Assembly: GCF_001649575.2 (NCBI RefSeq)
Contig: NC_051445.1
Span: forward strand, 4,761,150 to 4,825,149
Source of the DNA: Kryptolebias marmoratus
Taxonomy: Eukaryota; Chordata; Actinopteri; Cyprinodontiformes; Rivulidae
DNA length: 64,000 nucleotides
Direction of reading: 5' to 3'
Part shown: piece after piece, positions 22,833-34,900 of the stretch
Layout of the letters: every line of letters begins with the position of its first letter
Numbering within the stretch: the first letter of the stretch is position 1
The notes under the pieces: generated by a model
What the model was told of the DNA's origin: nothing
Database searches by the model: none
The model's input: only the letters and a program-made list of their open reading frames with translations
Program-made: the position numbers and the translations under genes

Positions 22833-25800
22833 TGTAAACACATTTACTGTCTTTACTGTCAAGTTCTTTAAAAACAAAAGTACTAAAATGCACAAAAAAG
22901 AAGTGTAAATGAGAAAGGACAGTTTTCTAAAAAAATATCTTGCAAACATGAATCTGCCTATTGGATAACTTTGTATGTGGACTAAAGTCTTTACTGTGTT
23001 TCTTCAAGGTAAAAACTATTCATTTCAGCTGTTTGTATAAAAAGACAACGTGTAGGAGTCCATTGGCTGTGGTGCTTTTTTTTTTTTTAACTTTGTTGAG
23101 TACTGCTGCCTTACCAATAAGTTTGTTTCAAATACTGAGTAGTTCTGGCCACTAGAGGGCAGTATTTTATTTTTAATTTTTCTAAGATACAAACAGTTCT
23201 CAGCAAATCCATATTTGAACTCAATGTTTCATGTGAAAAATGTGTTTTGTTTGACAGTAGAGACAAGTTCATCACTGTATGAAACGTAAGAGTTCACTGT
23301 ACGCCATTTAGAATGAGGGATGAACTTTATTTAGCACTTGTGAATGTTTTATGTAAATATATTCATATGCATTTCTAATGATTTATTTACATGTGAAAAA
23401 ATGCTATATAGGCCACTATTCAGGAGATGCTTTGGGTTACTTTTATAGTGTCAGATAATCAAAAAATATGATGTAAAGTAAATAAAGTCTTTCCTTCATT
23501 GCTGTTTCTTTGTATGTTTTAATCATTGCCATGCACTTCATACAGAAACAGGAAACAAAAACTTCTATCTTCTGTCTAAAGAAGTATAAATGCCAGAGTT
23601 TCCTTTTGTTATTGTATTTCTCAGCCCCTCTCAGAAGAAAGGCTCTTCAGAAGAGTCAAACACATCTCAATAATATAAAAATACTAAAATCTGATGAATG
23701 ATTCAGTTCTTTAATTTATTTTATATCATGTGGGGGCTCTTTGGTATGCCCTTCCTTGACATATTGCTTTGCCTGACTGCTGATAATGCTTCTGTAAAAG
23801 CAAACTATAAAAATGCAAAAAGCTGCAATTATATTACACTTTCATATAAAAGCTTAATAAACAGCGTTCTGCCTGACCAGCTACAGTAAATTGGATATTT
23901 TATTTTCAAAGCTCTGCTCAAACATGTAAAGACTGAAATAATTCCCACAGTCCTGTCTGATATCTGTCTTCTTACATCAGTTTTGCAGTTTCAGTTCTTC
24001 CTGTTTTTCCAGTGTTGGAGAATAACTGATTTGCTCCGGACTTTCAGATGTTTCAGTTTGATCAAAACCAAAATGACAGATTTCAAACCTTAAACTAAAC
24101 AGCCAAAATAGTTTTCCAAACAAAATATTTGGTGTCCGTCCAAATCAAACTGAATAACGGTTCACCTTGATCTGGAATAAGACAAACAGATCCTGAACCT
24201 GGTTGTCATTATTTACTGCAAACCTTCACTCACCAATGATGTCCCCGTTTTCACGTACTGATTGTTGCATCGTCCTGTACAGCTGTTGGTGAGGAGAACA
24301 GAACGTCCCCATCCTGTTGTCAGGAAGCAGACAGGAAAGCAAAGAGATGGGGACAGAGAGGTCAGGTACTCAGCCTTGCAACAAGGTCTCACTAATAAAG
24401 CACAAAGCTTCAATATAACTATGTCTCTGTGCTGTTATGTAACATCCTGAACTATGCACACTCATTGTTTGCAGTCTGTTGTACAGAGGCAATAATGGAT
24501 GGAACAATAGTGGATGTGGTCCCCTGATAATGTTTTTCTATTATTATCAAAATTCGGTAAATATGAAATCATTTTAAAAATTGGCAAGTGTAGTAAGCAA
24601 CATGCTGACAGCTAAAAGTACGGAGAAGGACACCCACCAGTAAATGTGCAGAAAGAGCTCTGCAGATTCAAACATCATTTTTCTTGTGACCTTCAGAACT
24701 TAAGGCTCGAACCAGAAAATTATTACAAAAAACAAGAAGGCCTGAGAAACTCAAAGAAACAAAAATGGCTGCCACAGCAGAAAAAAAAACTAAACCTTGA
24801 CATTAAATCACAAACAACACTGACTCTGAACAATAGAAATAAAAAAGCATGTATCCTGAAGGAGGTAATCATTAAATAAAGGTGTGCTGATTACTAATAC
24901 TGACCAAGTGAGAAGCAGAATGAAAACAGTTTCAAAATAAAACAGGAAGTAAGGATACCAGACAGAACTGACACGAAAAGAAGCTTAACTGAATTCAGTT
25001 CAACCAAAAGAAAAGAAATTTACAGATTACTACACCAACAAACAAACAAAAACAAATTTATAATAGCACTATATCTTATATTATTCTCCCAGGGTATCAG
25101 AGAAAAAACAAGTTCATATGCCTGCACTTACAATTCATGAACAAAAACAGGTCTTATTTTTATTTTAAAAACATTTTATTTTCTTCCTGAAAGAAATATT
25201 TCAGCCCAAGTCACTCAAAAGCCTTCCTGGGTTTTTTTCTGGGCTCATTCTGTTTTAATTGCTCTTGAGTTTAAAAAACACCAATTGTTAAATTATAAAA
25301 AAATAAATAACTGAAAGAGAAAAGTGGTTCCTCTGTATCCTCATTTTTTTTTTTAGGATTACTTTTAATACGTTTCCTTCTTACAATGCAGACATTTAGC
25401 TGAAGATTTTAAACAGCTGCCTCAGCTTTAATGAAGTTAGACTGAAGACAATCTGCTTCTCTTCTGCTGTGAATGTCTCCTCCCACCGGTATGCACAACT
25501 CCCAAAACACCGAGTTCAATTCACAGTTTAACCACTGAGCTCACGCTCTCACTCAGAGCTCCTCACACTGGGAACACTAGAAAGTTTTACATCTAAGATC
25601 CAAAACAATAAAGCAAAGATAAAGGTGGAGACAAATCAAGAAAGAAAATAAAGTGCAGAAACTAACCAAGCAGCTGCAGAACGTCCACAATCTGCTGACA
25701 CGTTCACATGAAATGTTTGAAATCACTCAACAAAAACTAACGAAAGATGCATTTTCTACAAATTAGTAGTTTGAATGCCGACTTCTGAAAGACTTCACTG

Positions 25801-25874
25801 AAATTTGTGGAAGAATGAATCGTTGACTGAATTGTTAAAGTTAATAAAAGCTGAACAGAAGCAAAATCCAACAA

Positions 25875-26030
25875 AACTGTAGCTAAAAGCTAAAATTAGA
25901 AAACAGTAGCTAAAAGCAAAATGTTACAGAGGTACAAGTTACAATTAGCAAAGCCTTAGATTAAAGCTAAATATGGCACACTCTTAGCTGAAAGCTAAAA
26001 TTAGCAGGACAGTAGCTAAAAGCTAAGAGA
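25875..26030 (+). repeat. Degenerate tandem repeat with GTAGCTAAAAGCTAAAATTAG unit
   Basis: GTAGCTAAAAGC(T)AAAA recurs at the start, middle and end of the stretch with variable spacers. It resembles a decayed minisatellite common in fish non-coding DNA. Confidence 0.55.
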
Positions 26031-28589
26031 ATTTTAAAAAAGACTAAACCAGAGCAAGTTCACTGAAATAGATTTCAGATTGTTTCTGAAGTAACTGAAG
26101 ATATTTCGATCTATTTTTACGGGAAAGATCTAAATAAAGTTAAACATTTCAAAAGGTACAAAAGTTACAAATAAAAGACAAAGCACTCTATTCTTGATTG
26201 AGCCGAACATTTTGACATGTAAGTAGTTAAAATATCACAAAGTGGGCAGAAAGAAAAACATCCAGAAGAAAAAGTAACGTGAATTCTGACTCAGAGTTCA
26301 CACGATTACCATCACATAATGATCTCACTTCGATTCTTTGTTCTAAATAAAAGATGTCTCCAGTTTTTCATTTTACTGCTGATTTTGTGTCATTGTCTGA
26401 ATCACCACTGAATGACCTCAGCTCTGTTAAAATGTAGAAACATGAAGGTTTATATTGATTATCTTGCCCTCTACGTGTTCATAGACTTTATATTTCAATG
26501 CCGATTGGCTTCTGAAGATTGATCTTCCTGTCTGGAAGTTGCCATAAATTACGAGGACAGAAATCTATTATCCAGGAGCGAGCAGCTTCTCACAGAGGTC
26601 AGAGAGCTGTGGGAGTGGGTGTGATTTAAGAGCAGCGACAGGACTCTGCACACTGTTTTCTCCTCTGTGAAAAGCTTTGCTATATCCTGTTATTCAGACA
26701 AATCACCGAGACCCCAAAGAGCACGGAACATGCTGATGTTCCTCTGGCACCAAGGCCTGTCTGTCTCTCCCAGCATGCATTGTGTCCCTCAGGGAGGAGC
26801 CGTAACAATGGCTGCCGGTGCAGAATATCTGTTTGTGAAAATCATCCAGGTCATCTTTGGAAACTCAGCTGAGTATTATAACCTCTGAGCAGCGATAACT
26901 TTTATTATTAGATTTGAGTTTAAAAAATAAAGGATTTGACCAAGTTTCAGTTATCACTTTTTAAAGGGCTTTGTTTAAAGAAAGTATGTTTAGATTCTAA
27001 CCTGTATTTTAGAATTGAAAGCCTGAAGTTTTCATTTAAACGTTTAAATTGCGTAGTTTAAAAAAATGATGATAATAAAAAGCTGATGTGATGAACACAA
27101 TCCTACTTGAATCTAAATGTTTATGACCTTTAATATTATCAAAGGTAGATGTTATTAGAGACACTCATCAGATCATAATGAATTTAATACGATAATTTTA
27201 TCATGGTTTAAATGCTGTGCTGTGAAATATCCACTTACATGTTGAAAATTCAACTTTAAGCACCAAATTTAGTGACACTATCTTCTAATCAAATTTGTTC
27301 AAAGGAAAAATCAAGTATTTATCCACAAATAAACTTTAAACTTTATCAATTAAAGGTTAATTATTTTTCCAACATGCCCTTTTGGCTGTAAAGTCCTTCA
27401 AGATAACTCCAAGTTAGAGAGGAAACGTGTGTTCTTTTATCTAAAATATATTTCAGTATCATAACAGCATGTTGTTTATAATGACCAAAAGGTAAAAGAT
27501 ACAAACTATATTCTGTAACAAGTAGTGTTGCCAGCAAATTTAAACTAGAATGCACACACGGAACATTATGTTCCATTCTTCTATTAAAAAAGGTTTTGCC
27601 TGTCATTGCGTGGCTTCTTATACGAAGTGGGTTGTCCTCCTGGCAGGTCGGAGGCATTTTCCTTTTCTTTGTTCAGCGGAGTGCTTCTGTTTGTGCCGAG
27701 CCGCTCCATCAGCGTCTGCCTTTAAGGTGAGGAGGCACATGTTGGTTATGCAACCTGCAAAATGTAAAATGTCACCTCAGGCTGCAGTCTTTCAGTCTCT
27801 GAGCTCTCAGCACTGGCTCCTGTAATGAGGAGGACTGAAAGCAAAATACAAAAAGGCTGGAGCTGCAAATAGAAACCCTCTTTGCGAAGTAACCCTTAGT
27901 GTCCTTCTATCTATTATTCTGACTGATATGAATGTTTTGTGTTCTTATTCTTAGCAGATGAACGTTTATCTTATTCTTTTGTGTAGTAAGTTCAATGGTA
28001 GTCAAGCATAATGCAAAAATAATCTTAAAATCTGTTAAATATCTCCATTTATAAAGTCTGTTGATGGAGATATTTCTGTTAAAAGTTTTCAATCATAAAA
28101 ATTGTTTTTGATTTATTCTATGAGATCCCACAATGTCTATTCTATTCTACATCTTATTCAGAGGAAAATTATCTCTGAGTAAGATGAAGTCTTATTCAGA
28201 CTTTTTTCTTCTTCATCAATGAAGACAAAGAAGAGATTTAATAAAAAAAATACATTTTATTTTGATAAAACTGCCACTCTGATGTCATTTCCTTTTTTTT
28301 TCATCTAAGTAGGTAAAACATTTCACACTTTACACAATAAATAAAACTGAGTTATTTGCTTTTTTGCCTCAAAAGTGACGTAGTCACTGATGAACCAGTT
28401 TCAGCTAATTGAATGGCAGCATGGAGGTGTGATGTCATCGGGTTCTTGGTGTGTGCTAGTTACCATAATAAATTCATCTTTAAAACAAAACAAAACTGTT
28501 GCTGAATTGGTAACCTGCAAGGTGTTTAGGTAATATTTTTTAAAAAAGAATAATTCGATTTTTAAATTTTTTTAATACAGATTTTGCAC

Positions 28590-28902
28590 GTGAAGCCTTC
28601 GCCTCTCGGGCACTGATCACCCGTCATACAATCCCCCGGGTCTCAGAAGGAGGCGTTCACGGTCTGAAGCGGAGCTCCGGTCATTTCACCACCGACTCAG
28701 CGTGGGAGAAGAAGGTGGCACCGCTCGGTCAGGCAGACACAATTCTGCTCCTCTGAAAACACGACTCCTATTCTGGAGAAATGGTTCCCATCTGAGGACG
28801 GGGGGGAAAAAAGGGAGGCGAATCCAGCTTGTATCGCCGGGCTGACACAGATGAGCCTGCGTCCGTCTTTGTTCGGCTTCGTGGCGTCTCTTCACCTCCA
28901 AC
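28590..28902 (+). promoter_or_regulatory. sh3bp5 promoter / 5' UTR
   Basis: A marked rise in GC and CpG content compared with flanking DNA, directly upstream of the sh3bp5 start codon and continuing into exon 1. It has the look of a small CpG island. The transcription start cannot be set from sequence. Confidence 0.5.
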
Positions 28903-31900
28903 ATGGACCGATTAGAGAAGGAGCTCAGGTCGGACGACGAGGCAGAATATGAAGACGAGGAGGTGGACCCCAGAATACAGGTATATCATCTTTAATTTTA
29001 TTCATTTATGTTTATTTATTTTTAAAAAAGTGATTAAAACTCACTGCTCCGTTTGGCTGCAGATAACAGCAAAGTCATTCATTCAGCCTTTTCATTTCTG
29101 GTCTGTTTTCACTCATTGTTTCTTCTAAAGAATAAACAATTAAATTAAAGCTCTTTTGGTTTGTGTCCCGTATCTAAAAATGATTCATTGATTGTTGTAA
29201 TTTCCTGCAGCTGGTGTGAACTTCTGCCTCCAAACAGATGCAGTTTTGTGTCAAAGACAGTTTGATTAAAACTCTGCAATAAAACAGCTGATATGCTGCA
29301 AAAACTGGCTGCTAATTTACCCCAAAGCAGACACAGGCTTGAAGGTGCGCCTCAAAATAATGACGTGTAAATAGGTTCAACAAAAAGGATGACATGCTGT
29401 ATTTTTAACTTATGCTCAATTATGAATAGACTTATTTAAAAAAGACTGTTTCTCATGCATGTTGGTGTCAGCAGCCATATCTGTCCAGTTTCTCCAGCTT
29501 GTCACATAAAACCAGTAAATCACCCCTGAGAGGCTGGAACTGGAGATTTTCTTCTTTTTGTTTGTGGATAAAGCTCAGCATTATCTTTTTGTTCACTTTT
29601 ATCACTGCTTTCTGTTCCCTTTCAAAATAAAACAAACATCTGTTGTTGTTGTTGTTTAATGTTGTGTTATTCTAGAATGTTGTAGAATAACATGATGATC
29701 TTTACAGTGAGGTTGGGAGAGCAGTCCTACTTTAATGCATCTGGAAGATTTCTCAAAAAAAATCACTAAACTACAATTGATAGAGGCTTCTTCCATTCAC
29801 ACAGCTGCTTCAGGTTAAACAGAGGAAAGATGCTGAAAAGATGAGGATCAGAAAGTTTACGATAAAGTTGATTTTTATTCAGCAGAATATGAATTTCTTT
29901 TGACCTTTGACCCTCATGTCAGGCTTAATGAAGCAAATTATTACTAGTATTTCATTCATTTATCCTGTCTGCTGTAATGATGTTGGAACCAATTTGAAAA
30001 CAAAACCAGGTCAGGTTCATCAGTCAGAGCAACTTTTCTGGTAGTTTTAGTTTTCTGTCTTCATTTTGCATTTTATTTCAGCCCAGTTGTTGGAAGCATT
30101 TTCTCCAGTTATTAAACCGTTTCCTCCCTCTGTCGTTTATGTCTCTTACAGGGAGAACTGGAGAAGCTCAACCAGTCCACCGACGACATCAACAGATGTG
30201 AGACGGAGCTCGAGGTCAGTACGCTGACGTGCACGGAGACGTGCACGTTCACCGGGTTTGTTTTTCCCCTGATGGAGGACGAAGCTGCACCATCATCAGA
30301 TACCAGTTTTGTTTCTGCTGCTCAGAGCCGCTGGTGACTGACGGGTCGGGACATCTTTCTGTCAGCTTGTTGTCCTGAACTGTGTGCAGATACAGCAGCC
30401 ATTTTTTACTGAATCTGCAGAATAAATTCAAACTTTATTTTACGTCAGCAGGTTTCTGCGTACAAAGAGCTTTAACTTCTTTGGCGGTTCACTGATGTGG
30501 AGCAGTTATGTTACAGAAACCTACAGCAACGTTTCAAGTTTAAAATGAAGTATTTAAAGCACTTTTCTTTTTTTTTCACAAATGTGGCCATAACGAACAA
30601 ATCTAAAGGTAATCATGTTGACAGTGAAGCACAGAGGCGTAGATATGATACTTGGATGCAAAAACGGTGTTTGGAAGATGCCATTTGCAGAAAGAATTAC
30701 TGATGTTTTAGTGAAATTATTCATGGATGTACATACTTCTTATAAATTGTATAATTTAAACATTTGAATCAACTTTTAAAGGCTGATGTTTTAGATACAT
30801 TTCTAGTCCTCAAGCTGACAAGTTTTACCAAAATGCAAACTTTTCTCAAAATTGAACTTGTGTCACTGACAGCAGTTTAACAAGACTGAGCTAAAGATCT
30901 TTGAATCCCCATAAAACCCAGTAACGGCTGATGAGTCACCGTGTTTGTAGGTCGGGATCAACGTGAGCTGCGTCGTAGAGATGAAAGTTCAACATCACAG
31001 CATGTGACGAGCTGAGAGGTTAAAGTGAACCAGACTCCTGTTCAGTTTTACTTTGTTTGACTGGTTCTCCTGATTGAAGGATGTCTCAGCTGGAGCTGAA
31101 TATCCTGATCAGAAGTTTAAGAACGTGACAGAAGAAGACAGAAACGTTCAGCTGGGAGGGTTTTGTTCTCAGCTGCTCCTGAATGCAGCCTGAGTGTTGC
31201 CTCTGTGCACAGTGGCTTGTGGCATCACTACTGTTGGATTCCTGTTCATATTAGTGCCGTTTTGGCTCATTATGCACAGTTTAATATTTGACCTCGCAGC
31301 TGTATGTGTGGTGCAGCAGCTGCATGTGGAAAAGGAACAAGCAGAAATCATCTGAAACATCCTTTCAGCCTCTTCAGATTCCCAGTCTTTGACATCCAAC
31401 TGTCCGTACTGAAAATGCTTTCTAATATTCCAGAGAAATTAGACAAATAAATAAAATAAAATTCCCCATCTCTGTTGGGAGTCCCAGATGTGACAGAACT
31501 TGTGAGGACATTTCTACAACAGCAAGGAAAGAGAAGTTCAACAGAAAACTTCTGCTATTGCTTTGTGTTTTCTGCACGTCACTTCCTCCTCTGGGGGTCC
31601 AGTGGTGTATGTTTGTATTTTTGTCGGTCCTGACATCTTGTCAAACACTGGGTCATATTTACAGAATAAAAGTACCTTACATGTTGATGCAGTGTCAGGT
31701 CCTAACTCCTATAAATGACTGTGGTACTTAAACTTCTTTGATTTTAATAATATTATAAGTTCTGTTGCAAACGTGGCTGAAAGGTTTCTCACATATGTAA
31801 CTGGAAGAAGTTAAACATTTTTTTAACTAATAGCTTCCCAGCTAATCAAAAATGAGCCTTTACTGCTGCAAGGTTGCATTTATTCATTTTCTTTCAACTG

Positions 31901-34900
31901 AAAGGGATAAACTTTTTCTAGTCTTTTAAATTGACACTAAATACCTAACACAGAATTAAAAACCTATCATTCCTTGAAGGAAAGCTTATTTCATGCCAGA
32001 GTTCAGGCCTAAGATCATTAAATGAAGGAGTTGGAGCCGTTTTGGTCAAAGCTTGTGATCTCCTGCGGCGTTATGAGCCGTCACGCTCAGGATGTGTCGT
32101 CAATGACTCTCAGCTACTGTCACTTTAAATTTAGCTTAAAGTCTGATAAACTGACTGAGCTGTAGCCATTTTTGTGCTGTTTAATGTCAGTTAGCTGTGG
32201 CGGCCATCTTGAATTGATGTTACTCCAAAATGGAGTTAGTTGTAGACGCACTGTACATCCAGTGAATAGTTTCTGACAGTTTCTGTAATATCCATCCAGA
32301 GGTTCATGAGATATTCTGCTAACAGACCGATGGGGTTGATGCCAACAGTTAAATAAAAATATCACACCCTGTGCAGCGCTCAACGGTCAGCCACTACCAC
32401 ACCCATTTTTAGCTGAATATCTGTAAAATTGACTGAATTATAGCCATTATTGTATTATGTTAGGTCAGTTCACTATGGCAGCCATCTTGAATTGAGCACA
32501 CAGACAGATACAGGTAAAAACATTATCCTCTTTAGTGGCGAGAGACATCAATTACCTGTGTTCTAAGTTTCACTGATGTAAAGAAAGGAGCTCGGAGGGA
32601 ATCGTACAGATATTGTTTATAATATCTTGGGCTTTAAATGTTTTGAAGCTGAAGTTTGTCACAGTTTCAGCCTCTGAGCTCTGAGTGGGAGGACGGAGAC
32701 TCGGCATCAATCTCACATCAAAACCCGTTTGATGAGGATTGTGCTGCTTTTTGGATTTTAATGATACTGTTTTATCTTGTGTTGTAGATCCAGCACCCCC
32801 TCAGCCCCCATAAAACTAAATTACTTTAGTTTAGCTCAACCAAACAGCTGAAAAAGAAATCTTTTGGTCAACATCTTATTTTCAGTGAGTTTGATGAGGA
32901 ACAACGAAACCTTTATACACAGAATTTCTGTTTGTAATATTGCTTTTTTATTATTACCTCTGAACCTTTGTGGTCGTGTTGTTTCACATGTTGCTCACTG
33001 TGTGATCTATAAGCATGGCTGAATTCAGCACATTTGTTTGGAAATAAAATAATGACTGGGAGGCTGAAGTGCTGACTGCTCGTTTTAATTTAAGGTTGTG
33101 CTATTCCACATCTACCACACTGCTTGGAAATTGGGTTCCTTTTTAGATAGATAGAACTTTATTGATCCCTTGGGAAGACTCCTTCAGGGAAATTAAAATT
33201 CCAGCAGCATTGCTCAGGTGATTAAAATGAAGGAACAGTAGCAGCACAGTGTCAAAACTAACAGCTAGCAGATGTAAAAATGTAAACATGAATGGTATGA
33301 TTTTCACACATGTATATTTGATGACCAAAGTTTAAAAAAGGACACAACTCCTTTTGTTTCTTATTGTGAAGTCAGCACTTTACCACATGTATGGTAAATA
33401 TTTGTATTTATTTAAATATTTGTATTTAAAATAGGTTTATGAAATGGGTTACATTTTTTCCACCAAATTCTGTTTAATTTTTTTTAAATTTAAGGGTGAG
33501 ACTACATTATTGTCTGGCAGTGCTTCTCTGAGACGGGTGGAGTTTTGTTACACACGTCTTGCATCAACAGCTCTCCTAAGGAGAAAAAAGCTTCGGAAAC
33601 ATCGACTAAACTCACGGAAAATGATTCTATTTTGTGGCAGAAGCTGATGTTTGGTTTGCATTACTGAGGCCTCATATTTTTGCTCTTCATATTGGAGTTG
33701 ATCATTTGTGGTGCTTTGGTTTTTACTCAGTGTGGCTCATGGTGATTAAACCACATTTCATTTCCTTCATTTGTAACTTTACAGTCTGAGTTGGTTCGAG
33801 ATTAGGAGCAGGAAATACAAAAAAAACAGCACAAGCATTCCAAGTGATTTTTCTCAGAAGCTAAAAAAGGCGTGTTTGATGCGTCTGGTTTAACATGATG
33901 TCCACTTCTGCTGTTTAAAAGAAATTAAACGTTTTGCTCTCAGATGCTTTTTTTTATTTTACATGGTTTAACTGAAGTACTGTCAGTTAAATGCTGATAA
34001 TTTTATTTTGTAGTGAAGTTTCTACAGCCACGAACCTGGTTTTAGTTTAAGCTGTCGTTTGGTTTGTTTGTCACAGAATGTAAAGGAGTGAGAAGCGTTT
34101 TAAGAAAATTGATCCAACTGATCAGATGTCAAACACTGAAAGATGAAATTCTTATCTAAGGTCATGAGGAATCAAACTGATCTGGATGATCAGAGGTCAT
34201 GAGGTCCTTCTGACCCAAAGACTGAAGGCTGGTATCCTTGTTTTGACAACCAGAAAGCAGAGCAACAATTTAAAAAAAAAAAAAAAAAAGTTTTTTATTT
34301 GCAACCCACCCCAACTCGTTTAGACTTAAATCACTAAGCCATGTAACTTCTTGGTTTTGCTCAGGATGCGAGGCAGAAGTTCCGCTCAGTCCTGGTGGAG
34401 GCCACGGTGAAGCTGGACGAACTGGTGAAGAAGATCGGCAAACCGGTGGAAGAGTCGAAGCCTTACTGGGAGGCCCGCCGGCTGGCCAGACAGGTCAGTC
34501 AACGGGAATCAAAACACTTTGTTTTAGTGATCTGAGGCAAGTCCAAGTTAGGCAACAAGTCTAAATGCAGACCTGTGAAAGCCCATAGTGTCTGACTTTG
34601 TTTTTCTTCTCTATGCTACATTTTCTACCCTGTTGTCTACTTTTCCTGACAAAAATAAAGAGGAAGAATATTATAATATAATAATATAATATATAATAAT
34701 ATTATATTATAATATAATATAATATAGGCTATCTTTCAGCAAATACATATTTACAGATCTATTATCCATTCGGTGAGTTCATAAACATTACCTGGTCACC
34801 TGCCCCAGTTTTATGATTTAACTGTGGGTATTTATCAAGCCAAATGTTGACACTTATTGTGTTTGATTTTCAAGGCAATTCACAAGTACGTCACTGTTTC

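Larger units (their letters stand above)
22510..28590. other. Gene-poor interval between the lectin gene and sh3bp5
   Basis: I see no splice-bounded exon chain with a recognisable product. It contains a TG dinucleotide run at 22815-22832, a degenerate AGCTAAAA-type tandem repeat at about 25875-26030, and two stretches of higher complexity (26490-26890 and 27540-27835) that look unlike the surrounding AT-rich DNA. Confidence 0.5.
30215..34364 (+). other. sh3bp5 intron 2 (repeat-bearing)
   Basis: A 4.1-kb intron. It holds two copies of the AATGACTCTCAGC-type repeat (32020-32510), a GATAGATAG...ACTTTATTGATCC repeat (33144-33270) and a poly-A run near 34270. The stretch at 31070-31400 is less AT-rich than its surroundings and may be another interspersed repeat, but I cannot name it. 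No embedded gene was recognised. Confidence 0.6.

Noticed and set aside
24213..24413. Minus-strand frame with GWGRSVLLTNSCTGRCNNQYV bounded by CAG and GTGAGT
   Set aside because: The splice-like borders and cysteines are suggestive, but no neighbouring exons or family match were found, so it is not called a gene.
26667..26888. 73-codon frame in the island upstream of sh3bp5
   Set aside because: No recognisable domain or splice pattern; more likely non-coding sequence of higher GC.
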